DNA from: Pseudomonadota bacterium
GTDB taxonomy: Bacteria; Pseudomonadota; Gammaproteobacteria; Burkholderiales; Burkholderiaceae
DNA length: 50,938 nucleotides
Direction: 5' to 3'
Assembly (NCBI GenBank): GCA_023441105.1
Contig: JAEZQX010000413.1
Coordinates: 1-50,938 of the forward strand
The position numbers were made by a program, and so were the translations under genes. Under the pieces are notes generated by a model, which worked only from the letters and a program-made list of their open reading frames with translations, did not search any database and had not been told where the DNA came from. Below, one piece after another: positions 44,142 through 50,938 of the stretch; position 1 is the stretch's first letter, and each line of letters begins with the position of its first letter.

Positions 44142-45125
44142 ATGTACGATCGAAGGAGCATCCGCGTCGCCCTCGGCGCGTTGACCCTGTCCATCGCCTC
44201 GCTGGCGGCCGGAACAGCGTCCGCCCAGGCGGCGTTTCCCTCCAGGCCGGTCACCATCGTCGTCCCGTATTCAGCTGGCGGCGGCACGGATGCGGTCGCC
44301 CGAACGCTGGCGAAGGCACTGTCGAGCCATTGGAATCAATCGGTGATCGTCGAGAACCGGACCGGCGCGGACGGCTGGATCGGCACCCAATGGACCCTGA
44401 ATCAGCCGGCCGACGGTCACACGGTACTGATCCAGCTGAACTCCCTGATGCTGTGGCGCTGGTCGATGCCCGAGCACAAGTTCGACGTGTTGCAGGACAT
44501 GCGCGTCGTGACGAAGGTGCAGGACTCGCCGATGGTCGTCGCGGTGCGGGCGGACACGAAGTCGCCGGACCTGAAGTCGTTTCTGGCGCAGTGCAAGTCC
44601 GCGCCGAAGCCCTGCAGCTTCGGCGGCGCCACCGTGTCGGCCAATCTGGTGGGCCAGCAGCTGATGGATCTCGGTGGCATTCGCGATGGCGCCAGCGTGC
44701 CCTACAAGGGCACGGCACCGATGATGACGGACCTGCTCGGCGGCCACATCGATGTCGCCCTGATCTCCGCCAACCAGGCCGTGCCCATGAGCAAGGAGGG
44801 CAAGGTGAAGGCGCTGGCGGTCGGGCTGGACAAGCGCTACGAGCGTCTTCCATCGTCGCCGACCTTCGAGGAGGCGGGCTTTCCGATCATCGCGACGACC
44901 TGGTACGGCCTGATGGTCCGTCAGGGCACCCCGGACGCGGCCTTCCGGGCAATCGTCGAGGGCGTCCAGGCGGCGTCGAAGCAGCCCGACGTGATCGCTG
45001 CGATCGAGAGCCAGGGCGGCATTCCGGTGTTTAACAGCCCGCAGGCCTTCGAAGCCTCGATCCGCCGCGAGACGGAAGTGCTGACCCCGCTGGGCGAGAA
45101 ATACCTCGCCGCCCGACCCAAGTGA
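44142..45125 (+). CDS. Bug/TctC-type solute receptor (6 of 8)
   Basis: The 327-residue protein has a Sec signal ending ASAQA, mature blocks FPSRPVTIVVPYSAGGGTD, VIVENRTGADGWIG and ADGHTVL. It carries two Cys seven residues apart (151 and 158, AQCKSAPKPCSFGG) that could form a periplasmic disulfide, which the other receptors here lack at that site. It is the first gene after GntR and is followed closely by the TauD-type dioxygenase gene. Confidence 0.92.
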   Translation: MYDRRSIRVALGALTLSIASLAAGTASAQAAFPSRPVTIVVPYSAGGGTDAVARTLAKALSSHWNQSVIVENRTGADGWIGTQWTLNQPADGHTVLIQLNSLMLWRWSMPEHKFDVLQDMRVVTKVQDSPMVVAVRADTKSPDLKSFLAQCKSAPKPCSFGGATVSANLVGQQLMDLGGIRDGASVPYKGTAPMMTDLLGGHIDVALISANQAVPMSKEGKVKALAVGLDKRYERLPSSPTFEEAGFPIIATTWYGLMVRQGTPDAAFRAIVEGVQAASKQPDVIAAIESQGGIPVFNSPQAFEASIRRETEVLTPLGEKYLAARPK

Positions 45126-45138
45126 CGGCTTGGGCGTA

Positions 45139-46269
45139 ATGGCACAGACGGCGAACACATCGGGCCAGCCGCGTGCCTGGCGCCGCGCCGACATGGAAGC
45201 CGACTCGGGGTGGCGGAGGGCGCTGTCACCCGCGGCGCGCGACGGCCTGCTGCGGGCGGTCGACCATGCCCGCCGGCTGGATCGGCCGATCCTGGCGATG
45301 ACGGCGGATGATTTCCCGCTGAGTTCGCCCGCTGGCGAGGCGGTGCGCCAGGCGTTCGCGACCGTGCAGGGCCGCTGGGGCGTGTGCCTGCTCTCCGGCC
45401 TGCCGGTCCGGGAATGGTCGGAGGCCGACACGCGTCTGGCGCACTGGGGAATCGGCCTGCACGTCGGTGTCGCGCGTCCCCAGAACGCCGCCAGCGAAGT
45501 CATGAACGACGTGCGCGATGCCGGTGGCGCCTACCAGGTCAGGAACGGCCGGGGATACAACACCAACCTCAAGCTCGACTTCCACATCGACTTCTGCGAT
45601 GTCGTCTCGCTGCTTTGCCGACGCACCGCGAGGTCAGGGGGCACCAGCCTCGTCTCCAGCTCGCTCGCGGTGATCGACGAAATCCGCCGCGAGCACCCGG
45701 AACTCGCGCCGGCGCTTCTCGAGCCGATCCCGTTCAGCTGGCAGGGTACCCAGGCGCCCGACGACGCGCCGCTCTATATGAGCCCGATGTGCGGGGAGAA
45801 GGACGGAGCGATCGCCTTCCGGACCAATCGGAAGAACATCGTCGCGGCCCAGCGCGACTTCCCCCACGCACCGCGGCTGACCGATCGGCAGCAGGCGCTG
45901 GTCGAGCTGGTGGACCGCCTACTTGCCGACGACCGCTTCTGCTATGCCATGCGGCTCGACGAGGGAGACCTGCAACTCGTCAACAACTACGTGATCGTCC
46001 ACTCGCGAACCGGTTTCGAGGATTTCGAGGCGAGCGACGAGAAGCGCCACCTGCTGCGACTCTGGCTGGCCGTGCCGGATGCCCAACCCTTGCCCGACGG
46101 GTGGCGGGACGCCTTCAAGGACACGCGCGCCGGCGCCGTCCGTGGCGGGGTTCGCGGGCAGGGGATCACCGCGACGTTTCTTGCCTACGAAGCCCGGCAG
46201 GCCGCACGCCTGGGCATGGCGAACCTGTTCGCAACGACAGGTGATCGCGCCGGGGCGGTCCGGACATGA
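45139..46269 (+). CDS. TauD/TfdA-type Fe(II)/2-oxoglutarate dioxygenase
   Basis: The 376-residue protein has the iron triad in order: His149-x-Asp151 (LDFHIDFCD) and a distal His (NNYVIVHSRTGFEDF, about 290), followed by the 2-oxoglutarate-binding Arg in RHLLRLWLAVP. It should hydroxylate an imported small acid. The start is uncertain: ATG at 45139 (MAQTANTSG) is preferred to TTG at 45130. It lies between two Bug genes and overlaps the second by ATGA at 46266-46269. Confidence 0.88.
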   Translation: MAQTANTSGQPRAWRRADMEADSGWRRALSPAARDGLLRAVDHARRLDRPILAMTADDFPLSSPAGEAVRQAFATVQGRWGVCLLSGLPVREWSEADTRLAHWGIGLHVGVARPQNAASEVMNDVRDAGGAYQVRNGRGYNTNLKLDFHIDFCDVVSLLCRRTARSGGTSLVSSSLAVIDEIRREHPELAPALLEPIPFSWQGTQAPDDAPLYMSPMCGEKDGAIAFRTNRKNIVAAQRDFPHAPRLTDRQQALVELVDRLLADDRFCYAMRLDEGDLQLVNNYVIVHSRTGFEDFEASDEKRHLLRLWLAVPDAQPLPDGWRDAFKDTRAGAVRGGVRGQGITATFLAYEARQAARLGMANLFATTGDRAGAVRT

Positions 46270-47219
46270 AGCGACGCCGCTTTCTTTCCGGTGCCGCCGC
46301 GGCCGCCGCGACATTCGCTTCCACGACCGTCGTCCGGCCCGCTGCTGCCACGACCGAGGACTGGCACCCCGACCGACCCGCCGAACTTTGGATCAGCTAT
46401 CCCCCGGGTGGCGGTGCCGATGCGATCGCGCGGCTCCTGGCCCGTAGCCTTGCGGAGCACCGGCAGTGGAGCGTCGTCGCGATGAACCGCCCTGGTGCCG
46501 GCGGCTCATTGATGCTGAAGGCGCTCGCTGGCGCGCGGCCGGACGGCCTGACGCTGGGCTTGTGCCTGAGCAACCAGCTGACCTACACCGCGATCGAGCT
46601 GGGCCAGCCGCCATTCTCGACCGATGCCTTCACCTGGATCGCCGGCATCGCCCGCTCGCCGTTCGCGCTGGTCGCAAGCGCCCAGGGAGGCCTGGTGACG
46701 CTGGGCGATGTCGCGGCGCTGGCCGCGAAGCGCCCGGTGATGGTCGGCGTCACCTCGGCGATGGCCTGGGTCCCGCGGCGGATGGCCGAGGCGTTCGGCC
46801 GCGAAATCACCGCCGTGCCATTCAAGGGCGGAGCCGAGATGGTCCAGAGCACCCTGGCCGGTCACGTGGATCTCTGCGTCAACGCCGGCGGACACCTGGC
46901 GCTCGAGCGCGCCGGCAAGGTCGTGGTGGTCGCCTCGTTGCTGTCCACCCGGCTGCCGGCCAGTCCGAAAGCCGGCACGATGCGCGAGCAGGGCATCGAC
47001 CTGGAAGTCGACTCGCGCTTCGCGCTGATGGCGCCGCCCGGGCTTCCCGAGCCGGTCTCCGCCGCCTGGAGCCGGGCGATCGGCGAGATCTTCTCGAGCA
47101 CGGACCTGGCCGGTCGCATCGAGGCCGGCCTCGGGCTCATCCCGGCCTACCAGGACGGCGACGCGATCCGCGCCAGCATCAGCCACGAGATCACGGTCGC
47201 GCGCCACAACACCCGCTGA
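46266..47219 (+). CDS. Bug/TctC-type solute receptor, Tat-like signal (7 of 8)
   Basis: The 317-residue protein begins MKRRRFLSGAAAAAATFAST, a clear twin-arginine-type signal ending near PAAA (residue 28). Mature blocks are RPAELWISYPPGGGADA, VVAMNRPGAGGSL and PDGLTLG. It is translationally coupled to the dioxygenase gene. The C-terminal half is shorter than in its paralogs. Confidence 0.9.
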   Translation: MKRRRFLSGAAAAAATFASTTVVRPAAATTEDWHPDRPAELWISYPPGGGADAIARLLARSLAEHRQWSVVAMNRPGAGGSLMLKALAGARPDGLTLGLCLSNQLTYTAIELGQPPFSTDAFTWIAGIARSPFALVASAQGGLVTLGDVAALAAKRPVMVGVTSAMAWVPRRMAEAFGREITAVPFKGGAEMVQSTLAGHVDLCVNAGGHLALERAGKVVVVASLLSTRLPASPKAGTMREQGIDLEVDSRFALMAPPGLPEPVSAAWSRAIGEIFSSTDLAGRIEAGLGLIPAYQDGDAIRASISHEITVARHNTR

Positions 47220-47299
47220 TGGCGCGCCTGTCACCGGCCAGGTGAGCCACACGCCCCCTGCCGACCTCTTTTGCAACAGCCTTCCAGGAAGAAGACCCG

Positions 47300-47998
47300 A
47301 TGGAAAAGATGTCCGACCGCTTCGACGTGAAGGGCGATGCCCGCAACGCCTTCGACTGCCTGTCCCAGGGCGGCGTGGTGATCGCCCACTACGACGTGTC
47401 CTACGCCATCCTCTGCGCAACCGACGAAGCGCTGCGCCGTGTCTATGCCGCCAAGAGCCGCAGCTACGATCGGGCGAGCGGCGTGATCGGCAGCGTCGAG
47501 ATCCACGAGAACGTTCACGTGCTCGACGAGGAGAAGCGACGCATGATCCGGGCTGTCACCGTCGACCACGATCTGCCGCTCTCGGTCATCGCGCCGTACC
47601 GCACCGATTCACCGTTCATGGCGAAGCTGTCGCCCTTCCTGCTTGGCATGGCCACCCGCGACGGTACCGTGAACTTCCTGCTCAACGCAGGCGAGCTGCG
47701 CGACGAGATCGCCGCCCTGAGCTGGCGCGAGCAGCTGCCACTGATCGGCTCGTCGGCCAATGCCTCGCTGCGCGGCACCAAGTACCGTGTCGAGGACATC
47801 GAGCAGTCGGTACGCGACTGCGCCGACCTGATCATCGACTACGGCCAGTCGCGGCATGCCCGCACGGTCGGCCTGTCCAGCACGCAGATCGACTTCCGGA
47901 CCATGAAGGTCGTCCGTTACGGCACCTGCTTCGACGAGATCGCCGCGGTCTTCGAGAGTGAGTTCGGCGTCGCGTTGCCGCCCAAGGCCGCCGCATGA
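47300..47998 (+). CDS. YrdC/Sua5-like protein in a transport/catabolic operon
   Basis: The 232-residue protein is a divergent YrdC-fold member: GGVVIAHYDVSYAIL replaces the usual GGxxxxPTDTxYGL, AAKSRSYDRASGVIGS aligns with the KxRxxxxPL motif (Pro lost), and LIGSSANASLRG matches the SAN motif. YrdC/Sua5 proteins make threonylcarbamoyl-AMP for tRNA t6A, and relatives act in carbamoylation (HypF, TobZ). A housekeeping tRNA role is unlikely given its location between two Bug genes and its ATGA overlap with the next one. GGAAG precedes the start. True function unknown. Confidence 0.78.
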   Translation: MEKMSDRFDVKGDARNAFDCLSQGGVVIAHYDVSYAILCATDEALRRVYAAKSRSYDRASGVIGSVEIHENVHVLDEEKRRMIRAVTVDHDLPLSVIAPYRTDSPFMAKLSPFLLGMATRDGTVNFLLNAGELRDEIAALSWREQLPLIGSSANASLRGTKYRVEDIEQSVRDCADLIIDYGQSRHARTVGLSSTQIDFRTMKVVRYGTCFDEIAAVFESEFGVALPPKAAA

Positions 47999-49035
47999 AA
48001 TCGGTCCCTCACCCAAGACGTCGTCGCGGCACGCTGGCCCGGCTGCTCGCCGGCGTTGCCGGAACGGCCGGAGCCGCCGGAATTGCCGGGGCGATCGCTG
48101 CTGCCGCGACGTGGCTGCCGGCCGACCGAGCCGCCGCAGCGCAATGGCCGGAACGGCCGATCCGCCTGCTGGTCGGCTTCGCTGCTGGCGGAGGCACCGA
48201 CCAGCTCGCCCGAACCTTCGGCGACGTTCTCTCCCGCGATCTCGGCCAGCCGGTCGTCATCGACAACCGGCCCGGCGCCGGCACGACGCTGGCTGCGACG
48301 GCTCTGGCACGCGCACCGGCAGACGGCCACACGCTGATGCTGATGAGCTCGACCAACACGATTGCGCCGGCGCTCTACAAGTCCCTGCCCTATGACGCGG
48401 TCAAGGACTTCCGGATGGTATCGATGATCGCCAGCGGTCCGATCGTCCTCGCGGTGCCGCCCGAGTCGTCGATCCGCACGATCGCCGACCTTGCCGCGCA
48501 GTCGCGCGCGAAGCCCGGCGGAGTCAACTACGGCGCCGGTGGCGTGGCGACATCGATGCATCTCGCGGCGCTGCTGCTCGAGCAGGAGCTCGGCGTCCCG
48601 ATGACCCACGTGGCCTACAAGGGCGGCGCCGAGACGACGACCGCGTTGATCGGCAACCAGATCGACCTGATGCTGGTCAGCCCCCCGACCTTCGCACCGG
48701 TGGCCGCCCGGGCCCGCGCGATCGCGGTCACGTCGGCACGCCGATACGCAGGACTGCCGGAGGTCCCGACGCTTGCCGAGTCCGGCGTACCCGGGTTCGA
48801 TGTCGTGTCCTGGTATGCGCTCGCCGCACCCCGGGGCCTGCCGGCCGCGATCGGCGAGCGACTCGCGAAGGCCGTGTCCGCGGCGATGTCCGACCCGAAG
48901 CTGCGGCAGCGGTTTGCCGAGTTGGGTGTGGAGGCGACGCCATCGACAGCGGACGAGGCGAGCACGATCCTCGCCGCCGAGACGGCCCGCTGGGAAGGCG
49001 TTCTTCGCAAGGCCGGACTGTCCGGCACCCAGTGA
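47995..49035 (+). CDS. Bug/TctC-type solute receptor (8 of 8)
   Basis: The 346-residue protein has a long basic/hydrophobic leader (HPRRRRGTLARLLAGVAG, signal ending ADRAAAA near residue 49) that may use either Sec or Tat. Mature blocks are QWPERPIRLLVGFAAGGGTD, VVIDNRPGAGTTLA and ADGHTLM. It is coupled by ATGA to the YrdC-like gene and ends the rightward operon, converging with the SDR gene. Confidence 0.9.
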   Translation: MKSVPHPRRRRGTLARLLAGVAGTAGAAGIAGAIAAAATWLPADRAAAAQWPERPIRLLVGFAAGGGTDQLARTFGDVLSRDLGQPVVIDNRPGAGTTLAATALARAPADGHTLMLMSSTNTIAPALYKSLPYDAVKDFRMVSMIASGPIVLAVPPESSIRTIADLAAQSRAKPGGVNYGAGGVATSMHLAALLLEQELGVPMTHVAYKGGAETTTALIGNQIDLMLVSPPTFAPVAARARAIAVTSARRYAGLPEVPTLAESGVPGFDVVSWYALAAPRGLPAAIGERLAKAVSAAMSDPKLRQRFAELGVEATPSTADEASTILAAETARWEGVLRKAGLSGTQ

Positions 49036-49063
49036 GGCACCAGCGGGCGGTGGGTCTCGTCGA

Positions 49064-49810
49064 TCAGTAGCGGCCGCCGGTCACGTGCACCGTTTCGCCG
49101 GTGATGTAGGCGGCCGGTGCGGAGGCCAGGAAGACGACGGTGGCTGCAACATCGTCGACGTGGCCGATCCGGGGGATCGGCGTCGTCTTCGTCGCGGCGT
49201 CGACGATCTTCTCGTAGTGCGGCAGCGCCCGGACGGCTTCGGTGTCGATGATGCCGGGCGCGACCGCGTTGACGGTGATGCGGTGTCGGCCGAGCTCCAG
49301 CGCCATGGCGCGGGTGAAGCCGATCAGCCCGGCCTTGCCGGCCGAGTAGTTGGCCTGGCCCGGATTGCCGAGATGCGCCCGGGACGACATGTTGATGATC
49401 CGCCCCGATCCGCGTCGCTCGAGGTGGGGAACGGCCGCGCGCGTGCAGAGGTAGGCGCCCTTGAGGATCACGTCGACCACGGCGTCCCAGTCCGGCACGC
49501 CCATCCGAGCGATGCGCATGTCACGGGTGAAGCCCGCGTTGTTGACCAGGATGTCGAGGCCACCGAAGGCTTCGACCGCCTCGGACATCATCGCCGCGAC
49601 GCTGGCCTCATCGGTGACGTCGCAGCGGATGGCGCGGGTCGCCTTGCCGGCCGGATCGATCGCTTTCGCCTGGGCGGAAGCCTTGGCCGGATCGATGTCG
49701 ACCAGCGCAACCTTCGCCCCCTCGGCCACGAGCATCCTGGCGATCGCGGCTCCGATGCCGCCGCCTGCGCCGGTCACGACCGCCACCTTTTTGTCGAGTT
49801 GGAGTTCCAT
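49064..49810 (-). CDS. FabG-like short-chain dehydrogenase/reductase
   Basis: The 248-residue classical SDR is intact: TGAGGGIGAAIA (14-25), NNAG, Ser142 in NMSSRAHLG, and Tyr-x3-Lys in NYSAGKAGLIGF, ending with ITGETVHVTGG. It probably oxidises or reduces a 3-hydroxy/3-keto acyl-CoA. It follows the acyl-CoA dehydrogenase gene by 28 bases on the same strand, suggesting a beta-oxidation-like step pair. AAGGA precedes the start. Confidence 0.92.
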   Translation of the reverse strand: MELQLDKKVAVVTGAGGGIGAAIARMLVAEGAKVALVDIDPAKASAQAKAIDPAGKATRAIRCDVTDEASVAAMMSEAVEAFGGLDILVNNAGFTRDMRIARMGVPDWDAVVDVILKGAYLCTRAAVPHLERRGSGRIINMSSRAHLGNPGQANYSAGKAGLIGFTRAMALELGRHRITVNAVAPGIIDTEAVRALPHYEKIVDAATKTTPIPRIGHVDDVAATVVFLASAPAAYITGETVHVTGGRY

Positions 49811-49838
49811 TCGTCCTTACCTGTTCCTGGACCTGCTT

Positions 49839-50938
49839 TCAGACCTGGCCGAGCCCGCGCAACAGCTCGCGCGCGATCACCAGTTGCTGGATCTGCGTCG
49901 TCCCCTCGTAGATCCTGAAGAGCCGCACATCCCGGTAGAAGCGCTCGACGATGCTTTCCTGCATGTAGCCTGCGCCGCCGTGGACCTGCACGGCACGGTC
50001 GGCGATCCGGCCGACCATCTCGGAAGCGAACATCTTGCAGCAGGACGCCTCGAGCGACACCCGATCACCCGCATCGCGGCGGCGTGCCGTCTCCCGCACC
50101 ATGCACTCCGCGGCATAGAGATCGGCCTGGCTATCGGCGAACATCGCCTGCATCAACTGGAACTCCGCGATCGGACGGCCGAACTGCTTGCGCTGCGCTG
50201 CGTAGCTCAGCATCTCGTGCAGGATGCGCCGCCCCTGGCCAACGCACAGCGCCGAGATGTTGATCCGACCCCGGTCCAGGGCCTTCATGGCGGTGACGAA
50301 GCCCTTGCCCTCCACGCCGCCGATCAGGTTGGCCGCCGGTACCCGGACCTCGTCGAAGCGCACGTCGGCGGTCAGCGCGCCGCTGTGGCCCATCTTGAGG
50401 TCCGGCTCGCCAATGGTCAGGCCCGGTAGATCGGCCGGCACGATGAAGGCGCTAACGTGGGCGTTGCCGGGAAGCCGCTCCGGCGCGGTCCGGGCCATCA
50501 CCGTGAAGACGTCGGCGAGTGGCGCGTTGCTGATGAAGCGCTTGGTCCCGTCGAGCACGTAATGATCCCCGTCACGCACTGCCCGGGTACGCAGGGCCGC
50601 ACTGTCGGAACCGGAATCCGGTTCGGTGATTGCAAAGCCCGCGATCATCTCGCCCGAAGCGATCGGCGGCAGCCAGCGCCGCTTCTGCGCCTCGGTCCCG
50701 TCCATCAGGATGCCCTGGGAGCCGACGCCGAGGTTCATCGACAGGAGCGACCGGAAGGCCGCCGAGGCCCAGGTCAGCTCGAAGATGATCTCGACCTCGT
50801 CCGTCACGCTCAGGCCGAGGCCGCCGTAGGCTTCCGGCAGCGTCAGTCCGAACAGACCCATCTCGCGCATTTCGCGCACGACCTCCTCGGGAACGCGGCC
50901 CTCGGCCGCGCCCCGGGTCTCGAGCGGCCCCCGGCGGG
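49839..50938 (-). CDS. acyl-CoA dehydrogenase (partial at window edge)
   Basis: The reading frame stays open to the window edge, so the N-terminus is missing; the first visible residues (VPEEVVREMREMGLFGLTLP, then EAYGGLG) belong to the normal N-terminal helix domain. Internal hallmarks are GFAITEPDSGSD (FAD/substrate loop), GTKRFISNA, QFGRPIAEFQLMQ, and near the end GGAGYMQE and the catalytic-Glu region IYEGTTQIQQLVIARELLRG. It oxidises an acyl-CoA to the 2-enoyl-CoA with an ETF partner. It is upstream of the SDR gene. Confidence 0.95.
   Translation of the reverse strand, partial: RRGPLETRGAAEGRVPEEVVREMREMGLFGLTLPEAYGGLGLSVTDEVEIIFELTWASAAFRSLLSMNLGVGSQGILMDGTEAQKRRWLPPIASGEMIAGFAITEPDSGSDSAALRTRAVRDGDHYVLDGTKRFISNAPLADVFTVMARTAPERLPGNAHVSAFIVPADLPGLTIGEPDLKMGHSGALTADVRFDEVRVPAANLIGGVEGKGFVTAMKALDRGRINISALCVGQGRRILHEMLSYAAQRKQFGRPIAEFQLMQAMFADSQADLYAAECMVRETARRRDAGDRVSLEASCCKMFASEMVGRIADRAVQVHGGAGYMQESIVERFYRDVRLFRIYEGTTQIQQLVIARELLRGLGQV

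Overview
The window (about 51 kb, strongly G+C rich, with GGAG/GAGGAG ribosome binding sites) looks like a chromosomal segment of a betaproteobacterium of the Burkholderiales type. This is inferred from eight separate Bug/TctC-type periplasmic solute receptors, hppD beside an AsnC/Lrp regulator, class III CoA-transferase clusters and the overall codon use. I cannot name a genus from sequence alone. I saw no rRNA, tRNA, CRISPR array, insertion sequence or phage gene.

Layout. 1-9442 is mostly stand-alone genes: an MHYT/GGDEF signalling protein (cut by the window edge), an OlsB-like acyltransferase, a probable lipoprotein, a coupled mechanosensitive channel and amidase, and hppD divergent from an Lrp/AsnC regulator. 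9491-19793 is an acyl-CoA catabolic block under an IclR regulator: a CoA-transferase/hydrolase, a Bug receptor, four CaiB/BaiF-type proteins, a MaoC-type hydratase and an SDR protein without its catalytic Tyr. Two divergent promoter regions in this block share a 36-bp element (29 of 36 positions identical), which I read as the IclR operator. 19871-23896 holds dctA, ahpF and ahpC. 24262-26371 pairs a Rieske oxygenase with a Bug receptor. 26447-28931 is a rubrerythrin / Fe-S oxidoreductase / DUF3501 operon. 29104-35227 has an MBL-fold protein with a degenerate metal site, a Bug-GNAT pair, a class V aminotransferase and an extra EF-G.

35374-49035 is a second catabolic island around a GntR/FCD regulator at 43364. 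Leftward runs a tight seven-gene operon: an isocitrate lyase/PEP mutase-family lyase, LeuC- and LeuD-like hydratase subunits, two Bug receptors, an old-yellow-enzyme/FadH-like reductase and an isochorismatase-fold hydrolase. Rightward run Bug, TauD-type dioxygenase, Bug, a YrdC/Sua5-like protein and another Bug. The hydratase plus lyase pair matches the chemistry of dimethylmaleate/dimethylmalate (or citraconate/methylmalate) breakdown to pyruvate or glyoxylate plus propionate or acetate. 49064-50938 is an SDR downstream of an acyl-CoA dehydrogenase that runs off the window.

The most unusual content is the two regulated catabolic islands. Several of their enzymes lack a hallmark residue: SDR Tyr, CoA-transferase Glu, isochorismatase Cys and one Fe-S Cys of the flavin reductase. 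None of the eight Bug receptors has a TctA/TctB membrane partner in the window.
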